Source: Micromonospora arida
GTDB taxonomy: Bacteria; Actinomycetota; Actinomycetes; Mycobacteriales; Micromonosporaceae
Length of the DNA stretch: 42,736 nt
NCBI RefSeq assembly: GCF_003857035.1
Contig: NZ_QGSY01000215.1
Coordinates: 1-42,736, forward strand
Reading direction: 5' to 3'
The notes below the pieces were generated by a model that was not told the DNA's origin, did not search any database, and saw nothing but the letters and a program-made list of their open reading frames with translations. Below are positions 17,106-25,359 of this stretch, piece by piece. The number at the start of each line of letters is the position of its first letter. The stretch's first letter is position 1. Made by a program: the position numbers and the translations under genes.

Positions 17106-18385
17106 CGGGCCGCTCCCCCACCGGCGGTGGCCCGGCCGGCCCGCCGCCGCGACGGCAGCGCCTCGGCGGCCTCCGCGTACAGCCCACGGATCCGGTCCAG
17201 GTGCCGGTCCGGGGCGAACTGGGCGGCGATCTTCGCCCGGCCGGCCCGGCCCATCCGGTACGCCCGTTCGGGGTCGGCCAGGAGGTCGTTCAGCGCGTCG
17301 CCGAGGGCCGTCGGCGCGTCGGCGGCGACGACCCGGCCATCCACCTCCGGCTCGACCAGCTCGGGAAGCCCGCCCAGGTCGGTGGCGACCACCGGCACAC
17401 CGCAGGCGAACGCCTCCAGCACCGCCATCGGTTGGTTCTCGTGCCACCGGGACGGAACGGCGACCACCGCCGCCGACCGGATCAGCTCGTGCAGGCGCGG
17501 CTTGTCGAGACGGCCGTGGAACCGGACCCGGCCGGGCACCCGCCGCGCGGCGAGCGCCTCCAACTCCGGGCGGGCCGGGCCGTCTCCGGCGATGTCCACG
17601 CTGACCCCGTCCGGCAGCGAGGCGGCCGCCTCGATCAGCACGTCGACACCCTTCTCCGGCGCCAGCCGCCCGGCGAAGACGACACCGCCGCCGGGCGTCT
17701 GCTTGGCCGCGACGCCGGTCAGGTCGACGAAGTGGTTGACCACCCGCAACCGGTCCGGGTACACGCCCGCGCGGCGCATCACATCGGCCAGGAACCCGCT
17801 CGGGCTCACGAAAAGCTGCACCGGGTCGTACGCGTCGAACTGGCGGTGCAACCAGGACTCCACGGCGAGCAGGCCACTGCGGGACAGCGATCCGTCCTTG
17901 CAGCGGCGACGGGCCGCCTGCAACGGGCCACCGGTGACGCACGCCTGGCAGGGGCGGCCCCGGTCCAGCAGTTGGTAGCTCGGGCAGGCGAGCTTGTAGT
18001 CGTGCATGGTCAGCACGCACGGCACACCGGCGGCGCGGGCCGCGGCGAGCACCGACGGGGAGAGCTGGTGGTAGATGTTGTGCAGGTGCAGCACGTCCGG
18101 TCGAAAGTCGTCGATCACCCGGGCCAGCCCACGGCGGCTCGTCGGTGACCACAGCATCCGGCCGACGGCCACCGCGCGGGGCCGCACCCCGCTCGGCGCC
18201 GGCTCCAACTCCACTTCGGACGGGAACCGCGCCGCGTACGGCAGGGGCGACTCGTTCTCCGGGTGGCTCATGCCGAAGTAGGCGACCGTGTCGCCGGCAG
18301 CCCGTTGCAGGTCGGCGAGATCGAGCAGATACCCCTCCGCGCCGCCACGGCGGTAGAGGAACTTGTTCACATGCAGCACGCGCAT
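17102..18385 (-). CDS. GT4-family glycosyltransferase
   Basis: A 427-residue GT-B fold glycosyltransferase starting at ATG 18385 (AGGGCGAG upstream). It opens with MRVLHVNKFLYRRGGAEGYL, the glycine-rich acceptor-side loop of GT4. A cysteine cluster, RPCQACVTGGP followed by RRRCKDGS, is common in one GT4 branch. The donor-binding E-x7-E motif is HENQPMAVLEAF, followed by GVPVVATDLGGLPELV. It would add a sugar from an NDP-sugar on the cytoplasmic face. It leads the unit GT4-sulfotransferase-sulfotransferase, a set in which the sugar it adds may be the one sulfated. The linkage is not predictable. Confidence 0.9.
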   Translation of the reverse strand: MRVLHVNKFLYRRGGAEGYLLDLADLQRAAGDTVAYFGMSHPENESPLPYAARFPSEVELEPAPSGVRPRAVAVGRMLWSPTSRRGLARVIDDFRPDVLHLHNIYHQLSPSVLAAARAAGVPCVLTMHDYKLACPSYQLLDRGRPCQACVTGGPLQAARRRCKDGSLSRSGLLAVESWLHRQFDAYDPVQLFVSPSGFLADVMRRAGVYPDRLRVVNHFVDLTGVAAKQTPGGGVVFAGRLAPEKGVDVLIEAAASLPDGVSVDIAGDGPARPELEALAARRVPGRVRFHGRLDKPRLHELIRSAAVVAVPSRWHENQPMAVLEAFACGVPVVATDLGGLPELVEPEVDGRVVAADAPTALGDALNDLLADPERAYRMGRAGRAKIAAQFAPDRHLDRIRGLYAEAAEALPSRRRAGRATAGGGAAR

Positions 18386-18643
18386 CGACTCGCCCTGCTC
18401 ACGTCGATCGGGCGAACCGGGCCCGGAGGTGATGACCGGGGTCTGCCCGCCCCGGCCAGGGCCCACGGTATGCAGGGCGGGTCGGCGAGTCCAGTTCACG
18501 TTTGGCATGTGGCTGAACGGGTGATCTTCGTCTGCCCGTGCGGTCCGCGGCCTGGCATCCCGCCATGATCTCCCGATAGCCTGGCTGCCGCCGGTCGCAC
18601 CCGCTCAGATGTAGGGCCGGGCCGGTGTCCGACGAGGAGGACC

Positions 18644-19606
18644 GTGGCAGCCGACGACGAGGTCTCCGCGCTCGCGTACACCGCGCGGCGGGTCCGGCGG
18701 CATCTGCGCTGGGCCCGTACCGAGGGGATCGGACGGCTCATCGAGGAGGACCGCCTCAACCCGGTCGAGCGGATCGGCACCACCCTGGCGAAGCGACGCT
18801 GGCGACGGCGGGCCGGCCGGGCGCCCGGCTCGGCGATGCCGGTCTATCTGGTCGGTCTGCAACGCTCCGGCACGAACATGCTGGTCCGGGGCCTGGACGC
18901 CGCCGGAGAGGTCGAGGTCCGCAACGAGAACGACAGCACCGTCTTCCACCGCTTCCAACTGCGCCCGGACCCGGTGCTGACCGCCACCCTCAATCGCAGC
19001 CGGCACGCGTACGTCCTGGTCAAGCCACTCTGCGAGAGCCACCGCGTGGACGAGTTGCTGGCCCTGCCGGGGGTGACGCCGGGGCGCGCGCTCTGGGTCT
19101 ACCGCGACGTCGACGACCGGGCCCGCTCCGAGGTCGCCAAGTTCGGTGACGCGAACCTGCGGGCCCTGCGCGCGATCGCCGACGGCAGCATCGGCCGCCG
19201 GTGGCAGGGGCAACGCCTCGACGCCGACACGGTCGAGCTGATCCGGGCCCACGACCCGCAGGGGTTGGATCCGCACAGCGGCGCGGCGCTGTTCTGGTAC
19301 GTCCGCAACTCACTGTTCTTCCAGCTCGGTCTGGACCGACGGCCCGACGTGCTGCTCTGCCGCTACGACAGCCTGGTCGCGGAGCCCGCCGCGCAGCTCC
19401 GACGGCTCTGCGCCTTCCTCGACTTCCCCTACCATCCCCGGCTGCACGCGCACATCGCCCCGCGCACGGCGCACGGCGCGGCGGGCGACCGACGGCTACC
19501 GATCGACCCGGGCGTCCGGGCCCGCTGCGACGAGCTGACCGACCGGCTCGACCGCGCCGCGGCCGACGTCCGATCCGAGACGACGAAGGCGGTCGACAGT
19601 GGCTGA
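18644..19606 (+). CDS. Sulfotransferase (PAPS-dependent), locus copy 3
   Basis: A 320-residue protein starting at GTG 18644 behind GAGGAGG. An N-terminal basic helical region of about 60 residues precedes the PAPS 5'-phosphosulfate loop VYLVGLQRSGTNMLVRGL (about 66-83). The 3'-phosphate region is probably WVYRDVDDRARSEVAKF, which keeps the Arg-Asp but departs from the usual pattern. Later, LLCRYDSLVAEP matches the region after the core found in bacterial sulfotransferases. It is divergently transcribed from the GT4 unit and overlaps the next sulfotransferase by eight bases. Fold confident, acceptor unknown. Confidence 0.8.
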   Translation: MAADDEVSALAYTARRVRRHLRWARTEGIGRLIEEDRLNPVERIGTTLAKRRWRRRAGRAPGSAMPVYLVGLQRSGTNMLVRGLDAAGEVEVRNENDSTVFHRFQLRPDPVLTATLNRSRHAYVLVKPLCESHRVDELLALPGVTPGRALWVYRDVDDRARSEVAKFGDANLRALRAIADGSIGRRWQGQRLDADTVELIRAHDPQGLDPHSGAALFWYVRNSLFFQLGLDRRPDVLLCRYDSLVAEPAAQLRRLCAFLDFPYHPRLHAHIAPRTAHGAAGDRRLPIDPGVRARCDELTDRLDRAAADVRSETTKAVDSG

Positions 19607-20378
19607 GACCGGAACCAGTACCGCGCCGATCTTCCTGGTCGGCTGCCAACGGTCGGGCACCACGATGGTGCGCCTCGTCCTGGACTCGCACTCGCGGATC
19701 AGTTGCGGCCCGGAGACCCGGTTCCTGCCGGACCTGCGACGGATCGTCGGCCGGGACTGGGAACGACTGGCCCGCTTCGGCTTTCCGCGCGAGGACTGGC
19801 TGCGCCGGATCCGGGACTTCTTCGGCGGCGTGCACGCCGACTACGCCGCCGCGCGGGGCAAGACCCGGTGGGCCGACAAGACCCCGCTGTACGCGATGTC
19901 GCTCGACTTCGTCACCGAGGTCTTCCCGGACGCCCAGATCGTGCACCTCATCCGGGACGGACGCGACGTGGTGGTCTCGCACCGCAAACGGTTCGGCTAC
20001 TGGTCAGCGGTGAAGTGCGTGGTGAAGTGGCCGCGCTACATCCGCGCCGCGCGGGCGGCCGGCGCCGCCCTGCCGGCGGACCGCTACTACGAGCTGCGGT
20101 ACGAGCAGGCGGTCAGCGAGCCGGAGAAGGCGATGCGGGGCCTCTTCGAGTTCCTCGGCGAGCCCTGGGAGGACGGCATCCTCGACTACGAGAGCAAGCA
20201 GCACGACGTGGCCCAGAAGTACACCACCGAGGCGGAACGACGACGCGCGGCGGTGGGCGACACCGCGCCGATCTACGGCTCCCGGGTGGGCAGCTACCGC
20301 CGCGAACTCGACCCGTTCCTCCGCCTGCTGGTCTGGGTCTTCTCCGGTCCGACCCTGCGCGCGCTGGGCTACCGGTGA
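19599..20378 (+). CDS. Sulfotransferase (PAPS-dependent), locus copy 4
   Basis: A 259-residue compact sulfotransferase. Its GTG start lies within the end of the upstream gene, an eight-base overlap. The phosphosulfate loop is FLVGCQRSGTTMVRLVL (about 12-28) and the 3'-phosphate motif is VHLIRDGRDVVVSHRKRF (about 113-130). KTRWADKTPLY and YYELRYEQAVSEPEKAM are the other typical blocks of bacterial Sulfotransfer_3-like enzymes. Its stop overlaps the GTG of the following lipoprotein glycosidase gene (GTGA), so the three genes form one tightly coupled unit. Confidence 0.9.
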   Translation: MAETGTSTAPIFLVGCQRSGTTMVRLVLDSHSRISCGPETRFLPDLRRIVGRDWERLARFGFPREDWLRRIRDFFGGVHADYAAARGKTRWADKTPLYAMSLDFVTEVFPDAQIVHLIRDGRDVVVSHRKRFGYWSAVKCVVKWPRYIRAARAAGAALPADRYYELRYEQAVSEPEKAMRGLFEFLGEPWEDGILDYESKQHDVAQKYTTEAERRRAAVGDTAPIYGSRVGSYRRELDPFLRLLVWVFSGPTLRALGYR

Positions 20379-21856
20379 GCCGCCCCGGCCGGCTGCGCGC
20401 GGTCGCCACCGCCGTCGCCGCCACGCTCCTGCTCACCGCCGGCTGCACCGCCGGCGGCGACGATCCGCCACCGGCGGCCACCCCCACCGCGGCGGCGGCG
20501 CCCGGAGCCGGCACCCCGGGGCGCACCGCCGACCAGGTGAGCAACCCGTTCGGCGCGCACTGGGACTGGTCGCGGTACCAGCAGTTCGAGCCGTACCTAC
20601 GCCGGCTCGCCGGGTCGGCGACGTACGAGGAGATCTCCTGGTGCGAGATCGAACGAACCTCGGGGCAGGTCGACTGGGCCGGGCTGGACGAGATCGCCTC
20701 GCGCAGCCGGGAGCTGGGCATCACCCTGCACCTGAAGATCCGCACCGGCGTGTGCTGGGCGACCGGTGGCACCGCCCGCTACACCCGGGGAACGGCGAAC
20801 AAGACCGAGTCGGCCATGCCCACCGATCTCGGCGCGTACCAGCGGTTCGTCCGCTCGGTGGTGCAGCGCTACGGCCCGTACGGGGTGCGGGAGTACGCCA
20901 TCGAGAACGAGGTCAACGCGCCGAGCTACTGGGCCGGCAGCCCCGAGGATTACGCGCGGCTGGTCCGGGCCGCCGCCGAGACGATCCGCGCGACCGACCC
21001 GAAGGCGAGGGTGGTCGACTCCGGCATCAGCAGCGTCGCGTACGGCATGGGTGTCGCCGACCGGTTGGTGCGCGCCGGTCGGGTGCCCGAGGCCATCGCC
21101 GCCTACCAGGCGTACTTCCAACGTCGGGTCGGCACCCGGGGGCAGCAGATCCCGGCGGTGACCGGGGAGGCGCAGCTGCGCCGGGCACTCGGCACCGAGA
21201 CCAACAGCCGCAGCCTGCGCTTCCTGGCGGTGACCGAGTCGCTGCTGACCGACCGCACCGTCGACGTCCGCCAGGTGCACTTCTACGAGCACTTCAGCGG
21301 GGTGGCCCCGCTGCTGGACTACCTGCGGGCCACCACACCGCCGGGTGTGCCGATCCAGGCGTGGGAGGTCGGGCAGTTCTGGCGCGACGGCGACGGTGAC
21401 CCGGCCAGTCGGGCGGCGGAGATGGTCAAGACGGTCACCCTGCTGGTCGCCGGCGGGATCGGCGAGATCAGTTGGCTGCCGTTGGCGTACAACCCGAACA
21501 ACGCCGCCGGCAGCGAGGTCCGCTACGGCCTGCTCGACCCGGACGGCGCCGAACGGGACGCCGGCCGGATGCTGGCCGCCCTGGCCGACGCGGCCCGGGA
21601 CGCCACCGTCACCCCGCTGCCCGCCCCGGTGGCCGGCAGACTGCACGGGGTCGCGTTCGTCCGGGGCGGGTCGAGCACGCTGGTGCTCTGGTCGGCGTCG
21701 AACAGGCCGGTGACCGTGCCGGCGACACCGGGCGGACGGACCGGGGCGGTGGGTTCCCCGCTCGGCGCGGCCGGCGGCGGCACCACGGTGACCGACGTCC
21801 CCGTCCTGCTCCGCGCCGACCAGCCGGTGGACCGGATCCTCGCCACCGTCCGCTAG
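20375..21856 (+). CDS. Clan GH-A glycosidase-like lipoprotein in the polysaccharide locus
   Basis: A 493-residue exported lipoprotein (lipobox LTAGC, Cys24) starting at GTG 20375 in a GTGA overlap with the sulfotransferase gene. After a Pro/Ala/Thr linker, residues about 55-430 form a TIM barrel: AHWDWSRYQQFEPYLRRL, GITLHLKIRTGVCW, the acid/base strand YAIENEVN (Asn178-Glu179) and the nucleophile strand IQAWEVGQFW (Glu331). These match the retaining clan GH-A pattern, closest in feel to GH39/GH5-like proteins, but I cannot fix the family. About 60 C-terminal residues form a beta-sandwich. It probably trims or remodels the polysaccharide made by this locus, or degrades it for release. Confidence 0.82.
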   Translation: MSRPGRLRAVATAVAATLLLTAGCTAGGDDPPPAATPTAAAAPGAGTPGRTADQVSNPFGAHWDWSRYQQFEPYLRRLAGSATYEEISWCEIERTSGQVDWAGLDEIASRSRELGITLHLKIRTGVCWATGGTARYTRGTANKTESAMPTDLGAYQRFVRSVVQRYGPYGVREYAIENEVNAPSYWAGSPEDYARLVRAAAETIRATDPKARVVDSGISSVAYGMGVADRLVRAGRVPEAIAAYQAYFQRRVGTRGQQIPAVTGEAQLRRALGTETNSRSLRFLAVTESLLTDRTVDVRQVHFYEHFSGVAPLLDYLRATTPPGVPIQAWEVGQFWRDGDGDPASRAAEMVKTVTLLVAGGIGEISWLPLAYNPNNAAGSEVRYGLLDPDGAERDAGRMLAALADAARDATVTPLPAPVAGRLHGVAFVRGGSSTLVLWSASNRPVTVPATPGGRTGAVGSPLGAAGGGTTVTDVPVLLRADQPVDRILATVR

Positions 21857-22704
21857 CCGGGCCAGGGATCGGGCCAGCCGAGCAGGGCGGCAAGGCGAGC
21901 GTTGTGCGGCGCGAAGTGCGCGCCCAGCCGGTCCCGCAGGGCCGGGGTCAGTTCGGAGACGCCAGGGTCGACGCGACGGGTGTGCCGGGTGAACACCTCC
22001 AGGGTGAAGGCCGGCAGGCCGAGGAAGCGCAGCATGTCGCCGTACGTGCCGGCCGGGTCGGCGTGCAGGTCCTCGGTCCGGGCGACGTGGATCCGCTCCC
22101 GCGGGACCTGCGCGAACCACCGGTCCAACTGCTCGGCGTAGCGACCCCGGGCCGCGTACGAATAATTGCGCAACGCCCGGTGCGCGGCGGCGCTGTCCGG
22201 GCCGCCGCGCGTCGCCCGGGCCAGCCGCTCCTCCTCCGCGTCGAGCGCGTCGGCGAAGGACAGCGGCTCCAAGCCGTACGAGCGGGTGTGCAGGTAGTGC
22301 GAGTACGCCCGCTGCACCGGATCGCGCAGCAGGACGACGAAGCGGGCCTGCGGCAGGGTCGCCGCGACCCGGGCCGGCACGCTCGGATGGAACAGGTAGT
22401 AGGGGCTCGCCTCGAACGTCCGCTCGCCCGGGGCGAGGCGCGGGAAGTGCCCCCGGTACCACCGCACCCCCCGACCGTGGTGGACGCTGAAGTACTGCAA
22501 CTCCTTGCCGCTGGCCACCCTGACCTGGGGATGCGCGGCGAGATGGTGGTACAGCGACGTGGTGCCGCAGCGCTGCCCACCGATCACCAGGAAGTCGGGC
22601 AGCGGACCGGGCTCTCCCGGCCGGGCCGCGCGTCCCCAGGCCCGCGCCGCGCGTACCCCCCGGCGCAGCCGGTCGGTGACCTGACGCCGCGCGACGCCGG
22701 TCAC
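21853..22704 (-). CDS. Sulfotransferase (heparan-sulfotransferase-like), locus copy 5
   Basis: A 283-residue Sulfotransfer_1-type enzyme resembling bacterial relatives of heparan sulfate N- and 3-O-sulfotransferases. The phosphosulfate loop is FLVIGGQRCGTTSLYHHL (about 38-55). The family block KELQYFSVHHGRGVRWYRGH follows, and the 3'-phosphate motif is FVVLLRDPVQRAYSHYLH. The GTG start overlaps the flippase stop (GTGA). Its stop codon overlaps the stop of the convergent glycosidase gene (21853-21856), so no terminator fits between them. Its family suggests a hexosamine or uronic-acid-containing polymer as acceptor, which is inference. Confidence 0.9.
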   Translation of the reverse strand: MTGVARRQVTDRLRRGVRAARAWGRAARPGEPGPLPDFLVIGGQRCGTTSLYHHLAAHPQVRVASGKELQYFSVHHGRGVRWYRGHFPRLAPGERTFEASPYYLFHPSVPARVAATLPQARFVVLLRDPVQRAYSHYLHTRSYGLEPLSFADALDAEEERLARATRGGPDSAAAHRALRNYSYAARGRYAEQLDRWFAQVPRERIHVARTEDLHADPAGTYGDMLRFLGLPAFTLEVFTRHTRRVDPGVSELTPALRDRLGAHFAPHNARLAALLGWPDPWPG

Positions 22705-24299
22705 GAGCGGACCACGGGGCGGTCGGCGCCCACACCGGCACCGTCGGCGGGGCCGGCAGGGTCGGCCGGGACGCGTCGACCATTTCGGCGGGTCACCGAG
22801 CGCAACACCATGACGTCCTCCCGACTGAGCCCGAGGGCGAGCACCACGGCGAGGTACGCCACCACGATCGCGGCCAGACCGACCGCGAGCTGCGCGGTCC
22901 CGCCCTCGACCAACCACCGCACACCGAACCCGACGCCCATCGCGACCAGCGCGGCGACCAGGCCCTTCACCATGCCCGGGGTCACCGGCACGGTGTGCAC
23001 CTGCGTGCGCACCTGCCAGACCCGTGCGACGTTCACCGCCGCCAACGACACCGCCCAGGCCACGGCCGCGCCGAGAATGCCGTACGCCGGGATGAGCCAG
23101 AGGTTGAGCAGGACGTTGAGCAGCAGGGCCGCCAGGTTGTCCATCATGTTGACCGAGACCCGGCCGGACATGTTCAGCAGCGTCCCGCAGGGCCCGGTGG
23201 CGGCGTTGACGAGCTGGCCGAGCGCCAGCACCACCGTCACCGCCGCACCGCCGGCCAGACCCGGCCCGCCGACCAGCCGCAGCAACTGCTCCGGGAAGAC
23301 CAGCAACGCCACGAAGGCCGGCAACGACAGCCGGAGCACCCAACCGGTGGCGACCCGGTAGATCCGGCGGACCTCGTCCAGTCGACCCTGGTGGTAGAGG
23401 TGCGCCAGGTGCGGACCGAACGAGGCGTTCACCGGTGCCAGCACGAACACCGCGATCGTGACCAGCCGGGTCGCCACGTGGTAGACGCCGATCGCGTCGG
23501 GACCGTAGTCGAAGAAGCCGAGCAGCAACGCGTCCACCCAGATCAGCCCGGTGGACGACAGCGAGGAGACCCAGCTGACGGTGGAGAACCGAAACAGCTC
23601 GCCCGGCCGGTACGCGGGACGGGCGGCGGGCACCCGGCGCACCATCCGGGCGAGCGCCACGAGGGCGAGTCCGGCAGCGCTCCAGCTCGCCGCCACCAGC
23701 GCCCAGAATGCGCCGGTCAGGCCCGCCCCGAGGACGAGTGCCAGCGCGGTGAGCACCAGCCGGGCGGCCGGCTCGTAGACCTGGCCGATGAGCGCGTAGG
23801 CCCGTTGCGTACGCCAACCCCGGGTCGCCGCGAGCGCGGCCTCGCAGACGGTGGCGGCGGGCAGGCAGAGCGCCGCCAACCGCAGCCCGGTGGTGAGCTG
23901 CGGATCGTGCAGGGCGTCGGCGAGCCACGGTGCGCCGACCGCCAGACCGAGGGCGATCACTGTGGACGCCACGGCCGAGATGCCGATCCCGAGGCGGATC
24001 GCGCCCCGGAGGGCGGCCGGCTCGTCGTCGGCGAGGTGCACCGCCACGAAACGCGTCAGCCCGGCGCGGAAACCGGAGAGCGAGAGCAGCCCCAGCAGCG
24101 ACAGCACGGCGTAGACCTGGGCGTACCGGCCGAGTTCGCGTACACCCAGCACCCGGGCCAGCAACAGCATGACCAGGAAGAGCGCCACCTGGCTGAGCAC
24201 GGCGCTGCCCAGGTTCAGCACACCGCCGCGGGCCATGCCGCGTACCTGCTGGTCGCCGGCCTCCGGCGCGGCCGACGACCGGCCGGTCACCTCGCGCAT
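22701..24299 (-). CDS. Wzx-like polysaccharide flippase
   Basis: A 532-residue integral membrane protein of the MOP/PST superfamily, with about 14 hydrophobic segments. The N-terminus shows the usual GGVLNLGSAVLSQVALFLVM and ARVLGVRELGRYAQVYAVLS blocks of oligosaccharide flippases. It would move lipid-linked repeat units to the outer face of the membrane. The C-terminal 30 residues are cytoplasmic and charged. It sits 22 bases after the Wzz-like gene and is coupled to the sulfotransferase gene downstream, so sulfation of the repeat unit before export is plausible. Confidence 0.9.
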   Translation of the reverse strand: MREVTGRSSAAPEAGDQQVRGMARGGVLNLGSAVLSQVALFLVMLLLARVLGVRELGRYAQVYAVLSLLGLLSLSGFRAGLTRFVAVHLADDEPAALRGAIRLGIGISAVASTVIALGLAVGAPWLADALHDPQLTTGLRLAALCLPAATVCEAALAATRGWRTQRAYALIGQVYEPAARLVLTALALVLGAGLTGAFWALVAASWSAAGLALVALARMVRRVPAARPAYRPGELFRFSTVSWVSSLSSTGLIWVDALLLGFFDYGPDAIGVYHVATRLVTIAVFVLAPVNASFGPHLAHLYHQGRLDEVRRIYRVATGWVLRLSLPAFVALLVFPEQLLRLVGGPGLAGGAAVTVVLALGQLVNAATGPCGTLLNMSGRVSVNMMDNLAALLLNVLLNLWLIPAYGILGAAVAWAVSLAAVNVARVWQVRTQVHTVPVTPGMVKGLVAALVAMGVGFGVRWLVEGGTAQLAVGLAAIVVAYLAVVLALGLSREDVMVLRSVTRRNGRRVPADPAGPADGAGVGADRPVVRS

Positions 24300-24321
24300 C
24301 CAGCGGCCCGTTCTCCGACGG

Positions 24322-25335
24322 TCACGGCCGTGCCGCGGTCACGGTCTCCGCCGGTGCCGGAGAGGCCGCGGTGGTCGCCGCCGGGGCCACCGGCCGAGCG
24401 GCGGCACGACCCCGGGAGAGCAGTTCGAGTACGCCCACCAGCAGCACCCCGAGCAGCAGACCCGCGCCGCCCACCGGCAGGGCGGTGCGCACCAGCTCCG
24501 TCATCCGGCTCACCTCGTGCGCCTCGCCGATGCTGGTCACCTGCTTCGGATCGGCGGCCTGGGCCTGCGCCCGCGCCGCCTGCAACCCCTCCCGTGCCTG
24601 GGACAGGGCGTTGGTCGCCGCGTCCCGCTGGGCGAGCAGGGCCTGGTAGTCGGGGAGCTTCGGCCCCAGCTCGTCGAGCTTCTTCTGGGCGGCGGTGATC
24701 GCGGCGGTCGCCGCGTCGACACCTCGGCCGTTGCCGACCGCCTGCATGGAAAGCTGCTGCTGGCGCAGGCTGGTCAGCTCGCCCAGCGTGGCCTGGTAGA
24801 TCCGGTCCGGCTGGGAGACCTTGTTCGTCTTCTCCCACTCACCGATCGCCTTGGTCGCCGCGGTGACGTCGGCGTTGGCCGCCTCGACCTCACCGGTGGC
24901 GATGCCGACCTGGGAGGAGAAGAGGAAGGCCAGCGCCCGGGTGGTGGTCGCGGTCAGCACCGGCGCGACCTTCGCCCGGTCGCCGGCGGTGTACGTGACC
25001 TCCAACTGGCTGCTCGCGCCGACCTGGGTGATGGCGAGCCCGTCGCGCAACCGCTCCGGCGGCACCCCGGTGTCAGCGGCCACGTCGGCGAGGACGCGGG
25101 GCGAGGTGACCGCCGCGCCGAACGCCGCGACGAACTGGTTCGCCGCCTGCGTACCGGTGTACTGCGTCCCGGCTGCGCCGCCCACCAACGCCGGCGCCGC
25201 CACGTACGCGGTCCCGCTGAACTGCTGTGGCGCGAACAGGACGATGGCGGCCGCGGCGCCGGTGGCGAGCACCGGCACCCCCACGAGTACCCAGAGGCGC
25301 CGCCGGGCGACCCGCAGGTAGTCGACGATCTCCAC
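24322..25335 (-). CDS. Wzz-like chain-length determinant protein
   Basis: A 337-residue polysaccharide co-polymerase starting at GTG 25335 behind GGGGAA. It has an N-terminal membrane segment (about 14-33, WVLVGVPVLATGAAAAIVLF), a long extracytoplasmic helical region (about 40-280, with coiled-coil-like stretches) and a second membrane segment (about 288-308) followed by a short Ala/Pro-rich tail. No tyrosine-kinase domain is fused or encoded beside it, unlike many Gram-positive co-polymerases. It would govern chain length together with the Wzy-like protein encoded 24 bases upstream. Confidence 0.87.
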   Translation of the reverse strand: MEIVDYLRVARRRLWVLVGVPVLATGAAAAIVLFAPQQFSGTAYVAAPALVGGAAGTQYTGTQAANQFVAAFGAAVTSPRVLADVAADTGVPPERLRDGLAITQVGASSQLEVTYTAGDRAKVAPVLTATTTRALAFLFSSQVGIATGEVEAANADVTAATKAIGEWEKTNKVSQPDRIYQATLGELTSLRQQQLSMQAVGNGRGVDAATAAITAAQKKLDELGPKLPDYQALLAQRDAATNALSQAREGLQAARAQAQAADPKQVTSIGEAHEVSRMTELVRTALPVGGAGLLLGVLLVGVLELLSRGRAAARPVAPAATTAASPAPAETVTAARP

Positions 25336-25359
25336 TTTTTCCCCAATGCTGTCGTTCAG

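Noticed and set aside
16086..18152. Long minus-strand frame extending sulfotransferase 2 to 18152
   Set aside because: The extension overlaps the GT4 gene in another frame; the GTGA start at 17105 explains the real gene.
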